Source: Calvatia gigantea
Taxonomy: Eukaryota > Basidiomycota > Agaricomycetes > Agaricales > Lycoperdaceae
NCBI GenBank assembly: GCA_025093985.1
Contig: JACAAK010000003.1
Location: 62,001 to 126,000, forward strand
DNA length: 64,000 nucleotides
Reading direction: 5' to 3'
Shown here: piece by piece, positions 1 through 9,675 of the stretch
Layout of the letters: each line of letters begins with the position of its first letter
Position numbering within the stretch: the first letter of the stretch is position 1
Position numbers and translations under genes: made by a program
The notes under the pieces: generated by a model
Told to the model about the DNA's origin: nothing
The model's database searches: none
The model's input: only the letters and a program-made list of their open reading frames with translations

Positions 1-8
1 ATGTTTGG

Positions 9-2010
9 CTAGTATCTTTGTCTGGGGTTTGACTTGACTGATGTTTTTCTGGATTTCTTGCCCTCCTTTTTATAGGTATTCTCCGGATGCCTTTTGTGGT
101 ACTCTGCTATCGCGTCTTGGGCGTTTTGTAAGTTTGACTCCACTATCCACGTATCTTCTTCGTTGCTATATCCTTTCCAGTGTATGAGGAATTGATATCC
201 CCTTCCTTTTTGTCGTTTCCCTCGGACTTCTTCTACTTCGTATTCTTCCTCGTTGTTGATGATCATTGGTTCGGGCGCTGGTGCTTCTTTCTGGATGTGG
301 AATGATGTCTTTTGTGCCGGCGTTAGCAGCTGTTCGTTAAACACATCATGGATGGCCCATCCTTCTGGTATCGCCAGCCGATACGCCGCTTCCCCTATTT
401 TTTCCTTAATTCGGAAAGGCCCATACCTTTTTTGGCCTAGTTTCTTTGATGACTGATTGGTATGGATGTTGGTGTTTTCTAGCCATACTTCATCGTTGAC
501 CTGATATGTCCTTGTGTTCATCTTGCTGTTATCATGTGTCCGTTTCATCTTTTCTTGGTATGATCGTAGTGCGGAAGTGGCGTTGTCTCTTGCATTCTGG
601 AGTTGTTTTAGGAACTCCATGCTGCTAGGGTTGTTCGTCGTTCCGCTTTCCTTTCCTTTCCAGGGGTGTCTTCTGTAGTTCAGGTAGAACGGTGTCATCT
701 GAGTGCCGGTGTGCTTCTTGTTGTTGTATTGGAATTCGGCCATGGGCAGCCATTTCGCCCAGTCGTTTTGGTCGTAGTTACAGTATATCCTCAGGTATGT
801 TTCGACTTCTCTGTTAATCCTTTCTGTCTGTCCGTCGGTCTGTGGGTGATAGGCCGTTGATAGGTTTCGTTCTATCCCTAGTCCTTTGAATAGTTCGCCG
901 GTGAATTCGGACGCGAACTGTGATCCTCGGTCACTGAGGACTTTCCTCGGTATTCCGTGTAGCTTCCATATTTCATCTCAGTAGTGCTGTGCTAGTTCTT
1001 TTGAGGAAACATCCGTCCTTGTCACTATGAGTCGTATCATTTTTGAGAATCGGTCGACAATGACTAGGATAGCGTCCTTTCCTTCTGATTCGGGTAGTGG
1101 CCCAATGAGGTCGATGCTCACTTCTTCCCATGGACCGTCGGGGATGGGAAGCGGGTGTAGAGGTGTCTTTAGAGGTGCCTTGCGTGGCTTATTTCATTGA
1201 CAATTTTGGCATCCTCTGATGTACTTTTGAACGTCTGTTCGGATTGCCGGCCACCAGTAATCTCTGGTCACCAACTCGGTCATTCGGTGTTGTCCCGGGT
1301 GTCCTGCGTCAGGGGCGTCGTGGTACTGGTGTAGTATTTCTTCTCTGAGTGTCGGTTCGGGTGGTACGTATATGCTGGCATTTTTGTAGATTATCCCGTC
1401 GTGTTCGGTGATGTCAGGGTCTTGGTCGCGTATTTTTTGGATGATGGCCATTTCTCGTCCTTTGTTCGCCTTGATTCGTTCCTTGAGGGTGGGTTCCATG
1501 AACAGTTCGGCGCGGAGTAAGATGGTCCCTTCTAATGGTTCGTTGTCTTTTTCGTTTGTTAGCCAAGTGTTTCGGATCATGGTAACTAGTTTTTCTTCTT
1601 CCTGTTCTGGCTCTTGGTAGATTCGGGAGAGGAGGTCCGCTTTCGTGTTTGTTTTTCCCGGTACGTGGCGCAGTGTAAAGTCATAGTCTTGTAACCATAG
1701 GTACCATCTCGCTTGTCGGCCGTTTAGTTTTTGGGGTTCTCTGTAGTATTTCAGGTTTTCATGGTCGGTCCAGATTTCGAATTTTTCTTCTGTGTCTAGT
1801 AGGTAGTGCCGCCATTCTTTTAGTGCATGCATGATGGCCAACAGTTCTTTGTCGTAGATTTCATAATTTCGTTCTGCTGGTGATAGTGTGCCCTGGTGAT
1901 ATGTGTGCAGGACGTGAATGCGATTGGTGCCATTTCGAATTTTGTTCTTGTGAGAGTACTCCCCCTAGTGCGTAGTTTTGATGCGTCGACTTCTACTCGG
2001 ATGAACTTTT
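9..2010 (-). pseudogene. Gypsy-1 pol, 3' part: RNase H, integrase, chromodomain
   Basis: Read on the minus strand. RNase H residues appear as EIYDKELLAIMHALKEWRHY, then the integrase HHCC finger (about 1330-1197, ending GCQNCQ), then the catalytic core with SIDLIGPLP, LSDRGSQF and DGQTERIN carrying the D, D and E residues, and finally a chromodomain at about 250-90 (YEVEEVRGKR, then FLIHWKGY and EDTW). The frame stays open from about 1841 to 9 except for TGA codons at 1194-1196 and 978-980, where the family would have an amino acid (CGA Arg is the simplest precursor). The start of RNase H (about 1850-2010) is recognisable only with frame changes. The chromodomain would tether integration to modified histones in a working element. 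Confidence 0.85.
1057..1884. repeat. Direct repeat copy A inside Gypsy-1 (828 bp)
   Basis: This stretch of RNase H and integrase finger coding sequence is repeated at 3013-3844. By eye the copies differ only by a TGAG tandem duplication in copy B near 3441. Both share the same TGA nonsense codon after the integrase finger, so the duplication came after that mutation. Confidence 0.9.
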
Positions 2011-2019
2011 CTATCCAGC

Positions 2020-3013
2020 CAGGAGATGTGAATCAGCGCCTTCCCGTTGACGGGGAGAAAGCCAGGTCGGACGGAGAACAAGGTCGGCCAACTTTCCACT
2101 TTACAACCTTAATCCCGCTGATTCTCCCCAAAGCCGTTCGTAATTTGCGTACCCTCCTTCACATCGTCCTCACAAACTCGGAGGCTCGCAAACTTCTCTC
2201 CGACTTTTCCGTCATTGGACGTGACCTCCTCTCCAAGACCGCAGTCAAGGCCGCTGAGATGCTTGCCCCAGATGAAGAAAAGCTCCGTCGTGCTGACGAT
2301 ACTGCTCCCAACGACCAGTTTATCACGGAAGGCGGCCGTCCAGCTGGCCCGGGAGAGACGCCTGTTTTAGAAGCCCGCATTCCCGGAACGGATAAGACAG
2401 TCAAACATCACCCTGATGACGAACAGCCTCAAATCGGCACTGGGGATGGTACACACCGACCTCTCCCAGAACTTCGCGACGAGGGCAAGCAGCGGATTCG
2501 CGAAATGCAAGAAGGGGGTCGCAGAACTGGGGAGGAAGTCCGAGGTCAAGCGCGCCAGCATGCGGAGGATATACGAACTTCCGACGCCCCAGGTGAGGAG
2601 GCGCAAGCAAAGAAGAACGGCTTCAGGGGTAAAATGAAAGAGATGAAGGTGTGTACATATCTATCTAACTTACCCTTACCACCACTTATCCCTTTGCACA
2701 GCAAAACATCACCGATCGTATTCCACAACAGCACAAAGATACCGCCTACGAGCACTACGACCGCACTCACCATTTCCTCACAGAAGAATATTTCCCAGAA
2801 GAACGTCGTGATCAGTTCATCTACCGAGGGAAGAAGGTTATCATCGAATGTCAGAAGCACGACGATTACCAACAGTCTATTCGCTGGCTCCTTGACTATA
2901 TTAGAGAATACGCCAAACACGGCCGAACTGTTGCTTCCGCAGGAGGTGGCGCTGCTACAGGTGTGACATCTGTAAGTGACATTATCCATTTCGTAGTGGA
3001 TTTGGTGCAAACA
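2020..3013 (+). pseudogene. Captured host-gene fragment, HAM1-like N-terminal domain (HAM1_N) family
   Basis: On the strand opposite to the retrotransposon there is a spliceable coding fragment that does not belong to a gypsy element. One exon runs to 2648 (contains NSEARKLLSDFSVIGRDLL and TAPNDQFITEGGRP), then a 53-nt intron (2649-2701, GTGTGT to CACAG), then an exon reading QNITDRIPQQHKD, EEYFPEERRDQFIYRGKK and CQKHDDYQQSIRWLLDY. A possible earlier intron ends at the CCAAAG near 2140. From memory the motifs match the large fungal HAM1_N family of unknown function. There is no start codon and no C-terminal part. The retained introns point to capture from genomic DNA or from an antisense transcript. 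The left boundary is uncertain by about 30 bp. Confidence 0.7.
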
Positions 3014-3844
3014 CAATGACTAGGATAGCGTCCTTTCCTTCTGATTCGGGTAGTGGCCCAATGAGGTCGATGCTCACTTCTTCCCATGGACCGTCGGGGA
3101 TGGGAAGCGGGTGTAGAGGTGTCTTTAGAGGTGCCTTGCGTGGCTTATTTCATTGACAATTTTGGCATCCTCTGATGTACTTTTGAACGTCTGTTCGGAT
3201 TGCCGGCCACCAGTAATCTCTGGTCACCAACTCGGTCATTCGGTGTTGTCCCGGGTGTCCTGCGTCAGGGGCGTCGTGGTACTGGTGTAGTATTTCTTCT
3301 CTGAGTGTCGGTTCGGGTGGTACGTATATGCTGGCATTTTTGTAGATTATCCCGTCGTGTTCGGTGATGTCAGGGTCTTGGTCGCGTATTTTTTGGATGA
3401 TGGCCATTTCTCGTCCTTTGTTCGCCTTGATTCGTTCCTTGAGTGAGGGTGGGTTCCATGAACAGTTCGGCGCGGAGTAAGATGGTCCCTTCTAATGGTT
3501 CGTTGTCTTTTTCGTTTGTTAGCCAAGTGTTTCGGATCATGGTAACTAGTTTTTCTTCTTCCTGTTCTGGCTCTTGGTAGATTCGGGAGAGGAGGTCCGC
3601 TTTCGTGTTTGTTTTTCCCGGTACGTGGCGCAGTGTAAAGTCATAGTCTTGTAACCATAGGTACCATCTCGCTTGTCGGCCGTTTAGTTTTTGGGGTTCT
3701 CTGTAGTATTTCAGGTTTTCATGGTCGGTCCAGATTTCGAATTTTTCTTCTGTGTCTAGTAGGTAGTGCCGCCATTCTTTTAGTGCATGCATGATGGCCA
3801 ACAGTTCTTTGTCGTAGATTTCATAATTTCGTTCTGCTGGTGAT
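3013..3844. repeat. Direct repeat copy B inside Gypsy-1 (832 bp)
   Basis: Near-identical copy of 1057-1884 with a 4-bp TGAG duplication at about 3441, which shifts the RNase H to integrase frame. To its right the sequence goes straight to the reverse transcriptase segment, lacking about 140 bp of RNase H start that copy A retains. Confidence 0.9.
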
Positions 3845-5503
3845 TGACCTAGGGAATTGACCTTTTCTCTGAGGTAGTGTTAAGGTAGGTTCTTCTGTGA
3901 TTCATTGCTTTAGTTCGTCAAATGCCGATTGTTGTTCCTCTTTCCATTCCCACTCCTCTGATCCCTTCAGTTTGTTCAATGGGGCCGCTATCTTGCTGAA
4001 GTTCTTTATAAATCGGCGGTAGTAGTTGGCAAACCCAAGGAATCTTTCTACTCCTTTTTTGTTGTGCGGTTGGGGCCATTCTCGTACCGATTTTACCTTC
4101 TCGGCCTCCATTTCAATGTGCCCGTGTCCTACTGTCACTCCTAGCATTGGGATTTCTTCGGCGTTGAAGATGCATTTGGATCGTTTGAAGCACAGGTTGT
4201 GTTCGGCTGCTCTTTCTAGGAATCGGATGGTTCGTTCTCGTAGTTGCTCTTTGGTGTCTCCCGGGATTGCGAAGTCGTCCATATAGTTCACTATGTCTCC
4301 GTCGCGTAGCAGGTCTCGGAAGATGCTCGCCATCATTCTTGAGAACGTCCCAGGTGAATTACTAAGACCGAAAAACATTACCGTAGGTTCGAATAGTCCT
4401 TCGTTGGTTAGGAAGGCTGCTTTCCACTCATCTCCTTCCTTGATTCGGACATTGTTGTAACCCCAAATGATGTCCAGTTTGTTGAAATATTTAGCTTTCC
4501 CTAATTTGTCAATGACCTCTCCGATTCGAGGCAGTGGTGTTTTATCCTTGATGACTACGTTATTCAGTCGTCGGTAATCTTGAATGAGTCATTTTGAGCC
4601 ATCCTTTTTCGGGATGAAAAAGGTGGGCGCAGCATATGGTGATTTCGATGGTCGTATTCGTCCTGACTCGAGGTTTTCTTTAACAAATGTCTTGAGCTCG
4701 TCCTGTTCCTTGATTGTCATGTTGTAAGTTCCTGCATTGATTTCTTTGGGTGCGTCTTCTGTTAGGACTATCTCGTGGTCCCATTCTGTTCATTCAGGTA
4801 ACTTGTCGAATGTAGTTTTGTTGAACAAATGTGTGAATGGTCGTACGTAGTCTGGCAGGTCTGATGGTTCGGTGGGGTCGGGCTCTTCTTCCTCTTCCCA
4901 TATATCTTCAGCGGTGGTCATGCTTCGGATTTTGTCTGTTACCTGAATGTTTTGGTGTGGGACCCTGCAGTCCTTTGGGCATCGATTGAACTTTATTTCT
5001 CCTGTTCGCCAATTGACTTCCGGGTTGTGTTTGATGAGCCAGTCGTGTCCTAGGAATACTTCCGCTCTGTCTTGGAGTTGCACGACCGATGCTTCGATTG
5101 TCTCTTTGTGTCCTTCAATTTCCATGTGTATAGTTGCCTTTTCCGTGACCTTTCCTCCTTGGTTTGCCGTGCCGTCCGCGTTAAGTACCGTGATTTCTTG
5201 TCCTAATTTTTCTGTGGGGATTTTTTCTTCATCTACCAGTCTTTTGCTGATGCTGCTGGTGGTGCATCCCAAGTCGACTATGGTGTTTACTGTTATTCTT
5301 TTTGTCGGGGTTTGGATTTTTCCTTTTAGGTTTAGTTCGCGCTTTCGTTTCTGAGGAATCGTGTAATATTCTTCTAATATCCTAGATACAAGTTTCTTGA
5401 CTCTCGAGGTAGCGCCTACTCGGAGTCTCCGGAAAAATCCTGGTGTTCCTCTGGTTTTGCTTCGTCCATTGCTCGGATCTGTACTTTCTTTGGTGCGGTG
5501 CAT
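3013..5503 (-). pseudogene. Gypsy-1 pol, 5' part: protease, reverse transcriptase, RNase H, integrase finger (duplicated end)
   Basis: On the minus strand from 5503: an aspartic protease with IVDLGCTTSSIS, where the expected D-S/T-G active-site triad reads D-L-G; a reverse transcriptase with NYMDDFAIPG (the YMDD box) and the thumb motif RFLGFANYYRRFI; then duplicated RNase H and integrase finger. TGA codons interrupt the frame at 4790-4792, 4589-4591 (inside SK-stop-LIQDYRRLN, normally W) and 3902-3904. About 140 bp are deleted between reverse transcriptase and RNase H near 3845. The 5' end overlaps the zinc-knuckle ORF in another frame, as expected if Pol were made by ribosomal frameshifting. 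Confidence 0.88.
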
Positions 5504-6564
5504 GCTTTAGCTATGTGTCCGATTTTGCCACAGTTGTAGCATGTTAACCCTTTGGGTTTCTTGCAGTCTTTGGACATGTGTCCGAATATCCCGCAGTTGT
5601 AGCATTTGGGTTCCCCTTTTGCATTGAACACATGTCACCTGCTTCCTATCTCCATGGGTTCTCCCATTCCTCCATAAGTAGTTCCCGAGTTAGTTTTCTT
5701 ATCTCCTCGGTATTTGGATGCTTCGTATCCTTGTCCGACGGCTAGTATGGCCTCCTTCCATTCGGGGTAGGTATCAGGTCGCGCGGCTGGAGGGTAGCCT
5801 GTGATGGTGTGGATAATATCTTGTCAGGCGTTTTTTCGCAACAGGAACATGGCGTGTCGGTTGTCAGTTTTTGCCTTGTTTTTCAGTACCTCGAATTCGA
5901 TGAGGTAGTCGGCCGTGTTCCTATTCCCTTGTTTGAATTTCTCAATCTGCCATTCTGCCTTTGCATTCATGGCATCGTCTGAGAAGGTTCATTTGAATTC
6001 TTCTGCAAAGACCTTCCAGTCTACAGAGTCTTCTCCTTCTAGGATTTGTGGTGCTTTCATTGCTGCATATGCTCCTGCTGTTCCTCCCCTCAGTCTGGCC
6101 AAGACTGCTATGGCTTTGTCATCTGCCGTGCTGACTTTGTTGAATTTCATGAAGAGTGTCATGGCTCTCCACCAGTCGTCGAATTTGGTTCGTGTTCCAT
6201 CGAAGAACCCTGGGTCAGGCACAAGTCCTTTTGTGCTAGGTGCTGTGGTGGGTGCGGTATTGTCTGTCATTTCTGAGTCTCCTGATTCTGATTCTGTTTC
6301 GGTGTCTTGGTTCCCCTGTTGTCCTAACTGTTCTTCTGCTATGTCAAGTTCGTCGAAGAGTTCTGATATAACTGCTTCTACTCCTGTTGAGTTTATTCCT
6401 TGTGTGGTTTCTCCGGGTTCGTTGCTTGTTACAACCGTTTCTGGTGCAGGTACTTCGGGGTTCTCTGCTTCTTCGTTTGATGACTCGGTTTCGCTCTCTG
6501 TTTCAAGTTCGTCATCTGTAACTTCGAGCTGCGGTTCTCTGTATTTGTCGGGGTTCGAGCTCAT
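5416..6564 (-). pseudogene. Gypsy-1 gag (capsid and nucleocapsid), inactivated
   Basis: Starts at the ATG at 6564 (MSSNPDKYREPQ) with an acidic Glu/Ser/Thr-rich N-terminal region, then a retrotransposon capsid segment (FFDGTRTKFDDWWRAM, then AEWQIEKFKQG and YLIEFEVLK), then two canonical CX2CX4HX4C knuckles, CYNCGIFGHMSKDC and CYNCGKIGHIAKAC, at about 5610-5510. TGA codons at 5989-5991, 5824-5826 and 5634-5636 break the frame. Gag normally packages element RNA in cytoplasmic particles; this copy cannot make a full product. Confidence 0.85.
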
Positions 6565-6626
6565 ATAATGGCTCCTGGGTTCGTCGTGGTCCGAGTCTTT
6601 TTCAACTCTGTTTCCTGCAAGGTGAG

Positions 6627-6645
6627 GTGGTGACGCTTAACCAAA
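6627..6645 (-). other. Probable primer-binding site of Gypsy-1
   Basis: Directly after the LTR edge on the minus strand comes TTTGGTTAAGCGTCACC. TGG at the first positions after the LTR is what a tRNA 3' CCA end would pair with. I did not identify which tRNA. Confidence 0.4.
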
Positions 6646-6953
6646 TGTTACGACCTTAGTCGGTTTAGACCTCAGGTTGCAGCTCTGGCTAAGTCTTGAG
6701 GGCGAGTAAGGGAAAGAGAACAAGAGGTGGTTAAGCATACCGAATACAGCAGGTTGTATGTACGCTTAAATACGTCTAGAGCTATCCGGTTGAACGGATG
6801 GAGTAACTACATAAAACGTCCAGTCAAGGCGTGGTAGTTGGTACGAGTCATATCTTCGGAGAATGCTGGACTGGAATAACTGAAACAGGTACGCAGATAG
6901 TTAGGAATGTAGAATAGCACGGAACTCGTTATGATCGGTGGAAACTCATAACA
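6646..6953 (-). repeat. 5' LTR of Gypsy-1 (308 bp)
   Basis: Bounded on the minus strand by TGTTATGAGT and GGTCGTAACA, so it has TG...CA ends with a short terminal inverted repeat. It lies directly upstream of gag, with a candidate primer site at its inner edge. A GTATTTAAG near 6765 (minus strand) could be the promoter TATA element. The second LTR is outside the window, so the boundaries rest on end motifs and context. Confidence 0.75.
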
Positions 6954-6968
6954 ATTAGGACTTTATGA

Positions 6969-9509
6969 ACCAAACATAATGTTCTTTGGAATGTGCAATT
7001 CTCCCGCCACATTTCAGAAAATGATGGACACCATATATTCGAGAAAATGCTTTGCAAAGGGAAAATCATCATCTATATGGATGACATCCTACTCTTTGCC
7101 GAAACCCAGGAAGAACTAGACGCATTAACCCTGGAAGCCCTACAAATTCTGGAAGATAATGATCTCTTCCTGAAACTGGAAAAATGCGAATTTGACAAAA
7201 CCCAACTTGAATACCTTGGAATGATCATTACACCTGATCATATTGAAATGGACAATACCAAACTTAAAGGAATTAATGAATGGCCAGTTCCTAAAACAAC
7301 TCGAGACGTTCGCAAATTCATGGGATTTTGCAACTTCTATTGGAAATTCATACACCATTATTCTGACATCTCACGACCCCTAAATACCCTCTTATCGAAA
7401 ATAAAGAAATTCGAATGGAATCCTACTGCACAAGACGCCTTCACAAAACTAAAACTGGAATTCACCAAACGACCAGTATTACAGATGCCGGATCAGACAA
7501 AACCTTTCAGCATCGAAACTGATGCCTCAAAATACACATCCGGAGCGATCTTAACACAAAAAGATACAAATGGCAATAGCCATCCCATCGCCTACCTCTC
7601 GAAATCTTTCTCCCCTGCAGAAAGAAATTATGAAGTCCACGACCGAGAACTACTAGCGATAATTCGAGCATTAGAAGAATGGAGACACTACTTGGAAAGA
7701 TCCCCACATGAAACACTCATTAGGACAGACCACCAAAACCTAACATTCTGGAGGAAACCTCAGAATATTTCTAGAAGACAAGCCTGTTGGCTTCAATTCC
7801 TATCACGGTTTAACTTCAAAATCGAACACGTCACTGGAACTAAAATCCCAGCCGCCGACGCATTATCAAGAAGACCTGATCACGAAATAGACGATGACGA
7901 TAATGAAAATGTGACAGTCTTAACGGAAGACCTTTTCCTCAACCAAATAACAGTTCTTCCGGATGAACTATTCATCAACCTAATCGACCCTTCACTCCAG
8001 AAGGAGATCACTTCTTCCGCTCAATACGACGACAAATCAATTGAAGCCTTCAAACAATTGCAATCGAATAACCCCAAAACAATCGATTCCAAATATAACT
8101 TATTCCTGACCGAAAACGGACACCTATTAACGTTCGAAGGGAAAGTAGTTATTCTGAACGATCTTCCGCTCAAATGGAAAATCATCCAATGATACCATGA
8201 TCACATATCTGCTGGACACCCAGGTGAACAGGAAACATACCACCAAGCAAAGCAAGAAGTCTATTGGCCCAGCCTTGCTACCTTCGTCAAAAATTATGTG
8301 AAAGGATGCGCACAATGCCAACAATTCAAAATTAACAGACATCCAACACACCCCCCGCTACAACCCATCAAACCCGCTAAATCCACAAGACCATTCTCAC
8401 AACTATCAATGGATTTATTAATGGATCTACCAAAATCACGTGGATTTGATGCTATCTTGTCCGTGGTGGATCACGGACTTACGAAGGGGGTAATTCTATG
8501 TCCAACTTCAAAAAATGCCACAGCCAAGGATATCGCCGACCTATTTTTAGAAAAGGTCTACACTAGATTCAGTCTTCCAGACAAAATCATCTCCGACAGA
8601 GATCCTAGATTCATGGCAAAGTCGATGAAAACACTTTTCAAAAGACTTAACGTTAAACAATCGTTCTCATCTGCCTTCCATCCACAGTCAGACGGAACAA
8701 CGGAACGGTTTAATCAAGAAATTGCAGCCTACTTGTCAATATACTGCACTCAGAACCCTACCACTTGGGTCAACAACATTCCTACCCTCGAGTTCACACA
8801 TAATTCAAGGACTCATTCCAACAGAAAGCAAACTCCATTCGAGTTAATGTATGGAAGCAAACCTCATGGCATACCTACTATTATGGAAGAAACCAAAATA
8901 GAATCCACTGAGGAATGGATTGAAACACTCGATCAAGCAAGAAGAGAAGCCATCGCAGCACATAAACTAGCTGCCGAATGAATGGAATAGAGAATCACCT
9001 CCCACTTCTCTCCTTTTACGCTAGGACAACAAGTATGGCTAGAAACGCGGAATCTACATCTTCCATTCAAGTCAAAAAAGATATCACCAAAACGACTTGG
9101 ACCATACCCCATTACACAAGTCATTTCCCCTTTGGACTACAGATTAGATCTACCTAAGAATTGGAAGATCCACAACGTGTTCCATGCAACCCTTCTTACT
9201 CCTTACCTGGAAAACGACATTCATGGACCAAATTCGGAATTACCTTCTCCCAAATTAATTGAAGGAGGTGAAGAATACGAGATCGAAGGAATCCTCAATC
9301 ACCGGATTAAGAATGGATCACCTCAATACTACGTCAAGTGGAAAAACTTTAATCACGAAGAGAACTCTTGGGAAACGGAGGAAGAACTAGCTCCCCATGC
9401 CTTGACAATTCTAAACGAATACAGGAAGCAACATCGATTGAAGCCCTTTGACAGAAAATGGGAATTCAAGATCCCAGGACATATAAAAGTCAAGCCATTC
9501 AAACGATAA
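6969..9509 (+). pseudogene. Gypsy-2 pol: reverse transcriptase (part), RNase H, integrase, chromodomain
   Basis: Starts inside the reverse transcriptase (FFGMCNSPATFQKMMDTI), then IYMDDILLF, RNase H (VHDRELLAIIRALEEWRHYL), integrase finger (CAQCQQFK), integrase core with SMDLLMDLP, ISDRDPRF and TTERFNQE, and a chromodomain at about 9270-9440 (EYEIEGILNHR, YYVKWKNFNHEENSW). A 2-nt TA insertion near 7039 shifts the frame just before the YMDD box. In-frame stops are TGA at 8190-8192, TGA at 8979-8981 and TAG at 8988-8990; apart from these the frame is continuous from 6993 to 9509. Dead copy, no functional product expected. Confidence 0.88.
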
Positions 9510-9675
9510 ACTTCACTCCTCTGGTCACTCCAAAGGATTCTAGCCTCCTCTCCAAAATACCTGCCTCTAAAATCCCAGACAACCCCCACTTTTGACCAAA
9601 CAAAACTGTTTCAGTCTACCAAAGCGTAAAGCCTGATCCCAATAACTTTCACTACAGCGGCATACTAAATTTCGA

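Larger units (their letters stand above)
1..6953 (-). mobile_element. Gypsy-1: chromodomain Ty3/gypsy retrotransposon, inactivated, 3' end outside window
   Basis: On the minus strand the order is LTR (6646-6953), gag, zinc knuckles, protease, reverse transcriptase, RNase H, integrase and chromodomain, which is the Tf/chromovirus order. The 3' LTR would lie left of position 1. The element is interrupted at 2020-3013 by an unrelated host-gene fragment, and the RNase H/integrase zinc-finger segment is present twice. Its right LTR edge abuts the middle of the Gypsy-2 reverse transcriptase at 6954, so Gypsy-1 inserted into Gypsy-2 and is the younger of the two. At least eight in-frame TGA codons show that it is dead. 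The missing left half of Gypsy-2 should lie beyond the left edge of the window. Confidence 0.92.
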
